A DNA stretch of 64,000 nucleotides, taken from the NCBI RefSeq assembly GCF_003459245.1, contig NZ_QRVG01000003.1:62001-126000 (forward strand), written 5' to 3'. The notes beneath the pieces are model-generated. The model did no database searches. It was not told where the DNA came from and was given only the letters and a program-made list of their open reading frames with translations. The stretch comes from Collinsella sp. AF23-2. Lineage in GTDB: Bacteria; Actinomycetota; Coriobacteriia; Coriobacteriales; Coriobacteriaceae. Both the position numbers and the translations under genes were made by a program. This document shows positions 42,641-50,930 of this stretch, one piece after another. Numbering within the stretch: the first letter of the stretch is position 1; each line of letters begins with the position of its first letter.

Positions 42641-43363
42641 ATGAGCACTTCGTCGAAAAAGAACTTGGCCCAATACGAGCGTCTGGCGGGTACGCTGCGT
42701 GACCGCATCGCCGCCGGCATCTACGCACGCGGAGACAAGCTGCCGTCCGAGATGGAACTCATGGACGAATCGGGGCTTTCGCGCAGCACCGTGCGCCACG
42801 CGCTTAAGGTGTTAGTTGACGAGGGCCTGATTCGTACCGAGCGCGGGCGCGGCGCCTTTGTGGCCGAAACGCCAGCGCTCCACGAGAACAACCTGGTGTT
42901 TTCGAGCTACACGGCACAGGTCCAGGGCCAGGGCATGAAGCCCACCACGCGCACGGTGGACTCGGGCTTTGCCAAGGCAACGGGCAACGTGGCCAAGTTC
43001 TTCGATGCCGCCGTGGGCAGCAAGCTCGTCAAACTTGTCCGCCTGCGTTATCTGGACGATGCGCCACTGTGCCTGGAAACCACCTATCTACCGCCGAGCT
43101 TTGAGGCACTCATCGATCGCGATATCAACGGTTCGCTCTACGCCACGCTGCGCCAAGAATTCCATCGCGCGCCGGCACAGGGACATAAGACCTTTGAGGT
43201 GTGCTATGCCTCACAAAACGAGGCGTTTTTGCTCAACGTTGAGCGTGGGCAGGCGTTGATCTTGATCACCGACTACGTCTACGACACCGACGGCCGCCCG
43301 CTCCATGTCTCCAAGCGTATCCAACGCACCGACCGCGCCAAATACACCGAGCCCATCGGCTAG
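42641..43363 (+). CDS. GntR family regulator with UTRA domain
   Basis: 240 residues. Winged helix at about 10-80 (YERLAGTLRDRIAAGIYARG, SGLSRSTVRHALKVLVDEGL, RTERGRGAFV) and UTRA domain (about 95-240; VQGQGMKPTTRTVDSGF, RLRYLDDAPLCLETTYLP, YDTDGRPLHVSKRIQRTDR). Divergent from the SIS gene at 41443-42435, with two near-identical 18-bp repeats in the shared promoter space. It probably represses both. ATG at 42641. Confidence 0.92.
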   Translation: MSTSSKKNLAQYERLAGTLRDRIAAGIYARGDKLPSEMELMDESGLSRSTVRHALKVLVDEGLIRTERGRGAFVAETPALHENNLVFSSYTAQVQGQGMKPTTRTVDSGFAKATGNVAKFFDAAVGSKLVKLVRLRYLDDAPLCLETTYLPPSFEALIDRDINGSLYATLRQEFHRAPAQGHKTFEVCYASQNEAFLLNVERGQALILITDYVYDTDGRPLHVSKRIQRTDRAKYTEPIG

Positions 43364-43514
43364 CGCACCAAACGAGGCAAAATGTACCTAATAAACGTTT
43401 TACCTGCGGTTTTTATTAAATCTCAAGCCAGCATGGCGCAAGTGCCGGCATCGCCTGGCAATACGCGCCGTCCAAGCTCAACTGTTCCTGCTCAGAATAT
43501 CCAGCACCGTAAAC

Positions 43515-43637
43515 CTAAGTGAGTAGACTTTTCGCGACCTGCCGAGCACACCCAAAACAGCCGCCTCCGTGACCTGCGGTTTTACTAAAACAGATACGCT
43601 TTGTGCTCGCTTTGCGCCAAAAAGTCTACTCACTTAG
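43515..43637. repeat. 123-bp MITE-like element, copy 2
   Basis: Same length and ends as the copy at 35138-35260 (CTAAGTGAGTAGACTTTT / AAAAAGTCTACTCACTTAG). It lies in the intergenic region between the convergent gntR and GNAT genes. Confidence 0.88.
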
Positions 43638-43727
43638 CTCGCAAGGCGTCCCGAAGGGACGATTCAGGTCAAAATAGCGTACGAACGCTGCACTTCTTGC
43701 GGCGATTTGATACCGCAAGACAGCCAA

Positions 43728-43752
43728 AAACCTGTCCCTATATGGTAGGTTT
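43728..43752. repeat. GGGACAG-family hairpin overlapping the GNAT stop
   Basis: AAACCTGTCC...GGTAGGTTT. The element contributes the last codons and the stop of the GNAT gene, which suggests it landed at the gene's 3' end. Confidence 0.65.
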
Positions 43753-44340
43753 GAAACCTTGGACGACAAGTGCGGGAAACCAGGTTGGTTTGGGTTGGTT
43801 GGGCGTGCGCTCGGCCAGGACCAGCTCCATCCAGCACATGTCGTACCAGCGACCGAACTTTTGGGCGCAGCGATCGAAGGCGCCCACCAGGCGATATCCC
43901 ATATGGGCATGGAAATCCTGGCTGTTGTGCGTCAGATACTCGTCGTCCTTATCGTGCGGCACGGCGATGAGCGCGCACATGCTGGTGATGCCCATCGCGA
44001 CCAAGCATTGCTTGAGCGCGTCGTGCAGCCTGCGGCCCAGCCCGCCGTGGCGCACGTCGCGCGCCAGATAGATCGACGTCTCGACCGACCAGTCATAGGC
44101 CTCGCGGCTGTTAAGCGCGCTCACATAGGCATAGCCCACTGGACGCCCGTCCAACTCCATCACCAGATACGGATAGCGCTTGAGTGTACGCTCGATGCGC
44201 CCGGCGAACTCCTCAACGCTCGGCACCTCGTATTCGCAGGTTATCGCCGTCTCGCGTACATACGGCTCATAGATGGCAAGCAGCGCCGGCGCATCATCGG
44301 GCGTCGCCAGGCGAATCGTCGGCTCGGACATCTCGGGCAT
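43738..44340 (-). CDS. GNAT family N-acetyltransferase (phosphinothricin acetyltransferase-like)
   Basis: About 200 residues. The GNAT fold is visible: IRLATPDDAPALLAIYEPYV at the N-terminus (PAT/YncA-like), ELDGRPVGYAYVS, VETSIYLARDVRHGGLGRRLHDALKQ with the acetyl-CoA P-loop RHGGLG (about 97-102), and NSQDFHAHMGYRLVGAF. Acetylates a small amine, possibly methionine analogues or phosphinothricin-like compounds; the true substrate is unknown. ATG at 44338-44340 follows GGAGGGG. The last nine residues (QGFKPTI) come from a repeat. Confidence 0.88.
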   Translation of the reverse strand: MPEMSEPTIRLATPDDAPALLAIYEPYVRETAITCEYEVPSVEEFAGRIERTLKRYPYLVMELDGRPVGYAYVSALNSREAYDWSVETSIYLARDVRHGGLGRRLHDALKQCLVAMGITSMCALIAVPHDKDDEYLTHNSQDFHAHMGYRLVGAFDRCAQKFGRWYDMCWMELVLAERTPNQPKPTWFPALVVQGFKPTI

Positions 44341-44360
44341 ACAGCCCCTCCCCCACAAAA

Positions 44361-44400
44361 GCAAAGGCCGCCCTGCGCCAAACCCAGGCGTAGGGCGGCC
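44361..44400 (-). terminator. Terminator after the threonine aldolase gene
   Basis: GGCCGCCCTACGCC and GGCGCAGGGCGGCC pair on the minus strand, followed by TTTGCTTTTG. Confidence 0.8.
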
Positions 44401-44418
44401 CCTCGTCATTACATCAAG

Positions 44419-45444
44419 CTACAGGACAGCCGCCAGCGCGTCGATGTCCTCCTGCGTCGTGGCCCAGCTGGTGCAAAAACGCACCACGGTGCGGGTCTCG
44501 TCGTGCTTTTCCCAGTACTCGATCGAGGCGTGCTCGCGAATGCGGGCCATATCCTCGTTGGGCAGAATCACGAACTGTTGGTTCGTAGGCGTCTCCAAGA
44601 AGAACTCGTAGCCGCGCTCATGCAGCACGCGGCGCAGCGCCTGAGCCGTCTCAATCGCCTGGCGACCGATCTCAAAATACAGGCCATTGGTAAAGAGCGC
44701 CTCAAACTGCACGCCCGTCAGGCGGCCCTTGGCCAGCAGCGCGCCGTGCTGCTTAATGCGCGGAATGGGATGCGCCGGAGCGTGCATGCCGCAGACCACC
44801 ACAGCCTCGCCGCAGAGCGCGCCGCACTTGGTGCCGCCAATGTAGAATACGTCGCACAGCTGCGCCAGCTCGGGCAGGGTAATGTCGCACTCATCGGCCG
44901 CCAGCGCATAGGCCAGGCGGGCGCCATCCACAAACAGCGGAATCTCGCGCTTCTGGCACACCGCATGGATTGCCGCGAGCTCAGCCTTGGAGTACAGCGT
45001 GCCGTACTCGGTCGACAGGCTCACATACACGGCGCCCGGAAACACCATGTGCTCACAGCTCTCGTTTTCGTAGAACACTTGGATATAGTTTTCGAGATCC
45101 TCGGCGTGCATCTTGCCCTCGTAGCCGGGGATGGTGAGCACCTTGTGGCCGCCAAACTCGATGGCGCCCGCCTCGTGGCAGGCGACGTGACCAGTCTCAG
45201 CAGCAACGACGCCCTCGTAGGGCGCAAGCAGCATGTCGATCACCGTCGCGTTGGCCTGCGTGCCGCCCACCAGAAAAAACACGTCGGCATCGGGGGCCTG
45301 ACAGGCCTCGCGAATAAGGTGCTTGGCACGCTCGGTGTGCGCATCGGTGCCGTAGCCGGGCTGCGGCTCCATATTGGTGTCGACGAGCGCCTGCAGCACC
45401 GCCGGATGGGCGCCGTGGGAATAGTCGTTGTTAAACGCGAGCAT
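44419..45444 (-). CDS. Low-specificity L-threonine aldolase family PLP enzyme
   Basis: 341 residues, fold-type I PLP enzyme of the beta-eliminating lyase/threonine aldolase family. It starts MLAFNNDYSHGAHPAVLQAL. The catalytic lysine is in YIGGTKCGALCGEA (about residue 203). DGARLAYAL holds the PLP-contacting Asp/Arg, and HVACHEAGAIE the ring-stacking histidine. Splits L-threonine into glycine and acetaldehyde in known members. GAGAGGA precedes the ATG. It is downstream of the PAP2 gene with 45 bases between, so the two may share a transcript. Confidence 0.93.
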   Translation of the reverse strand: MLAFNNDYSHGAHPAVLQALVDTNMEPQPGYGTDAHTERAKHLIREACQAPDADVFFLVGGTQANATVIDMLLAPYEGVVAAETGHVACHEAGAIEFGGHKVLTIPGYEGKMHAEDLENYIQVFYENESCEHMVFPGAVYVSLSTEYGTLYSKAELAAIHAVCQKREIPLFVDGARLAYALAADECDITLPELAQLCDVFYIGGTKCGALCGEAVVVCGMHAPAHPIPRIKQHGALLAKGRLTGVQFEALFTNGLYFEIGRQAIETAQALRRVLHERGYEFFLETPTNQQFVILPNEDMARIREHASIEYWEKHDETRTVVRFCTSWATTQEDIDALAAVL

Positions 45445-45489
45445 GACAATCCTCTCTTACCGGGTATCGGCCAGATGATTCAAACGGGG

Positions 45490-46353
45490 CTATTGTACGC
45501 CGTTGGGATAGGCAATGCGCGCGGCAAGGCACTCAAGTGCCAGCACCAGGGCAAAGCCGCAGCTCACGTCACTCAAAAAGTGCGCTCCGATCACGATGCG
45601 GCCAAAAGCGACGAGCGCCGCAACCACAGCGGCAGCCCAAAAGACCACGCGGCGGCGCGACGGCCTTTCCTTAAAGGCCGCCGCGGGAAGCCCGGCGAGC
45701 ATAAGGCCGATCGCCGCGTGCGCGGTGTGCCCGCTCGCGAACGACTTAAAGCCGTCCTTGATCACGCCGGCGGCAATATAGCTCCACTTATCGGGATTGC
45801 CGATTACCCACCACGGTTGAAAATTGAGCCCCGGCGTGACCTCGATCACGCGCATGCGCGGGCGCGACCACAGCGGCTTGACGATCACGTTGAGGATAAT
45901 GGCCTGAGCGACCCACACGGCAAGCACCATCAACGCCCAGCGCGTGAGCTCGTCGGGATCGGTGTCGCGTGTGAGGCGGTAGGCGATAAGGTTGGCAGCG
46001 ATGACCAGCACAAACGTCAGCACCAGCTGAAACGCGATGAGTTTGCCGCCGACACGCTGCGATCCGACAATCTCGTAGCCGAGCAGGCCCACGTTGATGA
46101 GAATGCCCAGCGCGGCGAGCCACTTGCTTGCCTTGGAATCGGGGCGCACCGCTCGCACGAGCATAACGCCCGCGATGCTCGCCGTCAGCTCAAACGGTAG
46201 CTCGCCGGCCGCCTCGACAAAGCGACCGTACATGCTGCCGATGTTGAACAGCGCGCTCGAAATCTGATAATCGAAGAAACTGCCCACGCCCAGGCAGAGG
46301 GCAAGGATAACCGCGATAGCAGCGGCGTCTTTCTTATAGATGTACCCGAACAT
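45490..46353 (-). CDS. PAP2 family membrane phosphatase
   Basis: 287 residues with about six membrane helices. The three PAP2 motifs are present: KPLWSRPR (about 167-174), SFASGHTAH (about 203-211) and RIVIGAHFLSDV (about 250-261). These phosphatases act on lipid phosphates such as undecaprenyl or phosphatidylglycerol phosphate at the membrane; the substrate cannot be assigned. AAAGGA precedes the ATG at 46351-46353. It lies 56 bases after the mfd stop, with a family A repeat fragment in between. Confidence 0.92.
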   Translation of the reverse strand: MFGYIYKKDAAAIAVILALCLGVGSFFDYQISSALFNIGSMYGRFVEAAGELPFELTASIAGVMLVRAVRPDSKASKWLAALGILINVGLLGYEIVGSQRVGGKLIAFQLVLTFVLVIAANLIAYRLTRDTDPDELTRWALMVLAVWVAQAIILNVIVKPLWSRPRMRVIEVTPGLNFQPWWVIGNPDKWSYIAAGVIKDGFKSFASGHTAHAAIGLMLAGLPAAAFKERPSRRRVVFWAAAVVAALVAFGRIVIGAHFLSDVSCGFALVLALECLAARIAYPNGVQ

Positions 46354-46372
46354 GCTTTCCTTTCGATGGAAC

Positions 46373-46412
46373 CAGATTGCCCAAATGGGGCGTTTGCAGC
46401 GTCGACCCGTTA
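46373..46412. repeat. Partial family A element at the mfd stop
   Basis: Contains CAGATTGCCC, then GGGGCGTTTGCAGCGTCGA and CCGTTA at the mfd stop codon, matching the right half of the elements at 5157 and 33030. The left half is missing. Confidence 0.65.
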
Positions 46413-49400
46413 GTCATCGTCGCTCGCGCCCAGCTGCTGCAGCAGCATGAGCGCAGCCGCCACCGGGCCGGTGCCGTCGTTGGCATCGAGGCCGCGACCC
46501 AGGCCGCTGCCCGCGCCGGCGCCCGCCTTGTAGGGCACGGAGAGCTTGCGACTCTTGGGAAAGTTCACCGCGCCATAGCGGGTCTTTAGTTCAAAAGCCA
46601 CCTTCTTGGGCACGTCGACGCCCAAAAACGTGATGCGGCCGCCACTGAGTGTGACGCTCTCGAGTCCCAGGCGCTCGCCGCGGATACGGATGCGCGCGCG
46701 GTTGAACAGGTTGAGCCCCGCCAACGGCAGCTCACCGTGCGCGGCCTCGGTCTCCTCCTGCACCTCATCGATGCTCTCCAGGTCCTCGGCCGCCGCAAGT
46801 TTGCGGTACACGAGCACGCGCTGATCCACCGCCGGCATGTACTCCTCGGACAAGAAGTAATCGGCCGGCAGGTTGATGCCCACGCTCGCCGCCTCCACGC
46901 CGGCATCGTCATCGCCGCGCGCCTCGGCCACGGCCTGTCCCAGCATCTGCGTAAACAGGTCGAAGCCCACGCTCGACAGGTTACCGTGCTGTTCGGCACC
47001 CATAAGCGAACCGGCGCCGCGGATCTCCAGGTCGCGCATGGCGATGCGCATGCCGCTGCCCAGGTCCTGGAACTCGGAAAGCGCGGTCAGGCGTGCCGTG
47101 GCCTCCTCGGTAAGCGGCAGCTCGCCTGGGAACATAAAGTACGCGTATGCCTGCGTGGCTGAGCGGCCCACGCGGCCCTTGAGCTGGTAGAGCTGTGCCA
47201 GGCCCAGGCGCTGCGAGTCCTCGATGATGAGCGTGTTGGCGGTCGCGTTGTCGATACCGCTCTCCACGATGGTCGTGGCGATGAGCACGTCAATCTTCTT
47301 GGTCGCGAACTCGATCATCACGTCCTCGACCTCGCGCGGGCTCATCTTGCCGTGCGCCACGCCCACGCGCGCCTCGGGCGCGGCCTCGTGCACGCGCGCC
47401 ACGGCGTCGTCGATGGTCTTGACGCGGTTGGACACGTAATACACCTGGCCGCCGCGGCCCACCTCCAGGCGAATCGCCGCGCTCACCACGTCGGGATCGT
47501 ACTCTCCCACGTGCACGATCACGGGGCGGCGCCCGGTCGGCGGCGTGGTGATCAGGCTCATGTCGCGCACGCCGCTCGTGGCCATCTGCATGGTTCGCGG
47601 AATCGGCGTTGCCGAAAGCGTGAGCACGTCAATCTGCTCGCGCAGGTTCTTGAGCTGCTCCTTGTGCTGCACACCAAAGCGCTGCTCTTCGTCGATGATC
47701 ACCATGCCCAGGTTCTTGGGGTTCACGTCGGCAGAAAGCAGGCGGTGCGTGCCGATCAGCACGTCGATCGTGCCCTCGGCAAACGCCTTGAGCGCGCGCT
47801 TTTGCTGCGCCGGGGTGCGGAAGCGGCTGAGCACTTCGACCTCGAGGCCAAACGGGGCAAAGCGCTCAAAGAACGTCTCGTAGTGCTGCTGGGCCAGAAT
47901 GGTCGTGGGGCAGAGCACCATGACTTGGCGGCCGGAGTCCACGCACTTAAACGCCGCGCGCAGGGCGACCTCGGTCTTGCCGAAACCCACGTCGCCGCAC
48001 AGCAGGCGGTCCATGGGCTTGGGTGCCTCCATGTCGGCCTTTATGTCGGCGATAGCCTCCAGCTGGTCGCGCGTCTCGTCGTAGGGGAAGCTCTGCTCCA
48101 TCTCGATCTGCTCGGGCGTGTCGGGCGGGCAAGCGATACCGGTAATCGAAGAGCGGCGCGTATACAGATCGACCAGGTCAAACGCCAGCTTTTTGGCGTT
48201 CTTGCGCGCCTTGTTGGTGGCGCGCGTCCAGTCGGCGGTGTTGAGCCTGGTCAGGCGCGGCTTGTCGCCGTCGGGGCCAACATAGCGTGTGATGCGGTCA
48301 ACCTGCTCGAGCGGCACGTAGAGCTTGTCGCCGTCGGCATATTCCAGCAAAAAGTAGTCGCGCTCCTTGCCGCCCACTTCCTGGCGCGCGATCTCGCTAA
48401 AGAGCGCGATGCCGTGAGTGGCGTGCACCACGTAGTCGCCCGGCTTAAACGGAAACGTGATCTGCGTAATGTCCACCTTGCGGCGGCTGCGCGCGCGGTT
48501 GGCGTCCATGCGGGCGTTGAGGTCGGCGATCGAGAACACGGCCAGGTTGGCATCGGGCACCACCACGCCCTGCGGCAAGGCGGCATCGACAAAGGTCACG
48601 CGTCCGCGCGAGATGGTGGGCACGGTGGCGCCGGCGGCAGCCTGGGCGGCACCTGCCTCGAGCGAGCGGGCGTTGAGCGCGTCGGCCTTGCGTTCGCGAA
48701 TTGCAGCATGAGCATCCTGGCGGACAGCACGATCGGCAGAATCCGCCGCTGCCACGCGCACACGGTCGCCAATAGCGCCCGCGTTTTCGGGCGCGGCCGT
48801 CAGCGACTCCTCAAAAGTAATACCCTCATCGCCAAAGGTGAGCTCCATCGACTCGCGCGCACCGCGGTCGGGGATGGCAAATACGCAGGCATAGCGCTTG
48901 CCCACGACCTCCTGGATGCGCGTCATAAAGCGATTGTCCGAGCCCGCGATGGCCGGCTGCTCAATCTTGAGCTCTGCCGTCACCGCACCGCCGGCACGAA
49001 TCAAGCTCACGTAGTTAAGGCGCTGCTGGGCACCAAAGTCGAGTTGCTGGGCACGCACGTACAGGCCGTCCAGACGGTCGACCCCCGCCTCGCCGGCACG
49101 TGCCTCGATATCCTCGTAGGCACGCAGGCAATCGTCGAACAGCGAGCGCGGCTCGGACAGCACCACGAGCGCCTTGCCGCTCACGTGCGCCAGCGGGCTC
49201 ACGGTCTGGCCGTACATCACCGGCAAAAAGCGATCGAGCTCGGGCGTGACGATGCGCGCATCCACCATCTCGAGCAGCGCCGCCAGTTTGCTGTCGTCCT
49301 GGCTGGCACGATAGAGCGCCACATGCATGTTGTGGACGGCGTCGTCGGTGAGTGCGAGCTCGCGACAGGGGAAAATCTCGATGCTGTCCTCGTTGCCGAT

Positions 49401-50042
49401 GGTCTGGCCCGTGGAACCCACCATGCGGCGGATGCGGTCGATCTCGTCGCCGAAAAATTCAATGCGCACGGGCGCCTTTTCCTGCGCGGGAAACACCTCG
49501 ACGGTGTCGCCGTGCACACGGAACAGGCCGGGCGCGTCGGCGGCGCCGGCATTGGTGTAGCCCATGCCCACCAGACACTGCGGCACCTCGTCAAAGGGAA
49601 TCTCCTCGCCCACCGCAAAAGTAGTGGACTCCCAGTAGCGACTCTCGACCGGCGGCACGCAGCGCAGCAGTGCGCGGGCCGAGGCGACCATAATGCAGTT
49701 GTCGCCGCGCACGATGCGCCCGAGCGCCTCGCAGCGCTGCGCCACCACGACGTCGTCGGGCGCCTGCTCGCGCCACGGATAGTCCTTGCGCTCGGGGAAG
49801 CGGCACACGTGCGCCAGCCCCACATAGGCGGCAAGGCTGCGGGCGGCACGATCGGCCGCGTCCTCGCCGCTCACGATATAGACCGTGGGGCGCGGACGAC
49901 GCGCAAACTGGGCGGCCGCCATGAGCGTACGGCCCGACTGCGACACGGCCAGCGTCACGTCCTCGCCGGCATCGAGTCCGGCCTCGACGGTCTGCAAGGC
50001 CTCGGCAGTGTAGAGCTGCGCGGCTATACGGTGAATGAGCAT
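46410..50042 (-). CDS. mfd: Transcription-repair coupling factor Mfd
   Basis: 1210 residues, full length. Removes RNA polymerase stalled at DNA damage and recruits UvrA. The N-terminal UvrB-like region (about 1-330) contains FPERKDYPWREQAPDD. The RNA polymerase-interacting domain is around KPGDYVVHATHGIALF (about 530-560). The translocase has Walker A GDVGFGKTEVALR (about 680) and IIDEEQRFGVQHKE (about 780). The C-terminal TRCF domain closes the protein. A Gly/Ala-rich stretch (AGAGAGSGLGRGL) near the C-terminus is unusual. ATG at 50040-50042 follows GGAGG; the longer upstream start is rejected. Confidence 0.97.
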   Translation of the reverse strand: MLIHRIAAQLYTAEALQTVEAGLDAGEDVTLAVSQSGRTLMAAAQFARRPRPTVYIVSGEDAADRAARSLAAYVGLAHVCRFPERKDYPWREQAPDDVVVAQRCEALGRIVRGDNCIMVASARALLRCVPPVESRYWESTTFAVGEEIPFDEVPQCLVGMGYTNAGAADAPGLFRVHGDTVEVFPAQEKAPVRIEFFGDEIDRIRRMVGSTGQTIGNEDSIEIFPCRELALTDDAVHNMHVALYRASQDDSKLAALLEMVDARIVTPELDRFLPVMYGQTVSPLAHVSGKALVVLSEPRSLFDDCLRAYEDIEARAGEAGVDRLDGLYVRAQQLDFGAQQRLNYVSLIRAGGAVTAELKIEQPAIAGSDNRFMTRIQEVVGKRYACVFAIPDRGARESMELTFGDEGITFEESLTAAPENAGAIGDRVRVAAADSADRAVRQDAHAAIRERKADALNARSLEAGAAQAAAGATVPTISRGRVTFVDAALPQGVVVPDANLAVFSIADLNARMDANRARSRRKVDITQITFPFKPGDYVVHATHGIALFSEIARQEVGGKERDYFLLEYADGDKLYVPLEQVDRITRYVGPDGDKPRLTRLNTADWTRATNKARKNAKKLAFDLVDLYTRRSSITGIACPPDTPEQIEMEQSFPYDETRDQLEAIADIKADMEAPKPMDRLLCGDVGFGKTEVALRAAFKCVDSGRQVMVLCPTTILAQQHYETFFERFAPFGLEVEVLSRFRTPAQQKRALKAFAEGTIDVLIGTHRLLSADVNPKNLGMVIIDEEQRFGVQHKEQLKNLREQIDVLTLSATPIPRTMQMATSGVRDMSLITTPPTGRRPVIVHVGEYDPDVVSAAIRLEVGRGGQVYYVSNRVKTIDDAVARVHEAAPEARVGVAHGKMSPREVEDVMIEFATKKIDVLIATTIVESGIDNATANTLIIEDSQRLGLAQLYQLKGRVGRSATQAYAYFMFPGELPLTEEATARLTALSEFQDLGSGMRIAMRDLEIRGAGSLMGAEQHGNLSSVGFDLFTQMLGQAVAEARGDDDAGVEAASVGINLPADYFLSEEYMPAVDQRVLVYRKLAAAEDLESIDEVQEETEAAHGELPLAGLNLFNRARIRIRGERLGLESVTLSGGRITFLGVDVPKKVAFELKTRYGAVNFPKSRKLSVPYKAGAGAGSGLGRGLDANDGTGPVAAALMLLQQLGASDDD

Positions 50043-50201
50043 GCTGTTCCTCCGGCATCGCAACGCCAAAAGCCCGCCGGGGCAAGCTCGGCGGGTCGTA
50101 CGTCAAATACATTGTCTGTCATGGTAGCGCATGGAGAGGACTCCAGCTCAAGCGTACGCCCAGCCCCGCAACAAAAACGCCAGACGGAGATGCGTTCCGC
50201 C

Positions 50202-50867
50202 CTACCCCGCTACGCGCACGCTGGGGCACAAATCTGCCAGCGGACACTCGTCACACTTGGGTTTGCGGGCGTCGCAGATCTCGCGGCCAAAGGTGATCCA
50301 CTGATGGTTGACCGACTCCCAATACTCGTGCGGCAAAATCTTGAGCAGATCCTGCTCGGTCTTGAGCGGTTCCTTGGCATGCGTCTTGGGACTCAGCATC
50401 AGGCGGTGCGCAATGCGGTTGACGTGCGTGTCCACCGCAATGCCCTCTACGATGCCATACCCCACGTTGAGCACGATGTTCGCCGTCTTGCGTCCCACGC
50501 CCGGCAGCTTCACGAGTTCCTTCATGTCGGCCGGCACCTCGCCGCCATAGTCGGCGACGATCATCTGCGCGGCCTCGACGGCATGCTTGGCTTTGCTCTT
50601 GTAGAAGCCGAGTGACCTGATGGTGTCCGCCACGTCAGCTACGCTCGCCCCGGCCATGGCCTCGGGCGTGGGCCACTGGGCAAACAGCCGCGGCGTCACC
50701 TTGTTGACCTGCGCATCGGTCGTTTGTGCCGAGAGCAGTACCGCGATCAGCAGGCGGAAGGGATTCTCGTGGTCCAAAAAGCACTCGACCGGGCCATAGC
50801 GACGGTTGAGGCGCTCACACACCTCGATGGCGCGCTCGCGCTTGGCGGCATTGGTCTCGCGTGGCAT
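50202..50867 (-). CDS. nth: Endonuclease III (DNA glycosylase/AP lyase)
   Basis: 221 residues. Removes oxidised pyrimidines and nicks AP sites. The helix-hairpin-helix is LPGVGRKTANIVL (about 114-126) with the catalytic lysine at RKT, the catalytic aspartate is in VDTHVNRIAHRL (about 139), and the 4Fe-4S cysteines are in CDARKPKCDECPLADLC (about 198-214). ATG at 50865-50867 follows GAGGAG. All active residues and the cluster are intact, in contrast to the MutY-like protein at 55873-56778. Confidence 0.96.
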   Translation of the reverse strand: MPRETNAAKRERAIEVCERLNRRYGPVECFLDHENPFRLLIAVLLSAQTTDAQVNKVTPRLFAQWPTPEAMAGASVADVADTIRSLGFYKSKAKHAVEAAQMIVADYGGEVPADMKELVKLPGVGRKTANIVLNVGYGIVEGIAVDTHVNRIAHRLMLSPKTHAKEPLKTEQDLLKILPHEYWESVNHQWITFGREICDARKPKCDECPLADLCPSVRVAG

Positions 50868-50930
50868 AACGACTCCTCGGCTCAACGGCACAATAAACTT
50901 ATGGGCACAATTGTCCCACGTCCGAGACGC

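Noticed and set aside
47352..50615. Very long plus-strand frame (1087 codons) opposite mfd
   Set aside because: Antisense of mfd, low-complexity composition with no domain.
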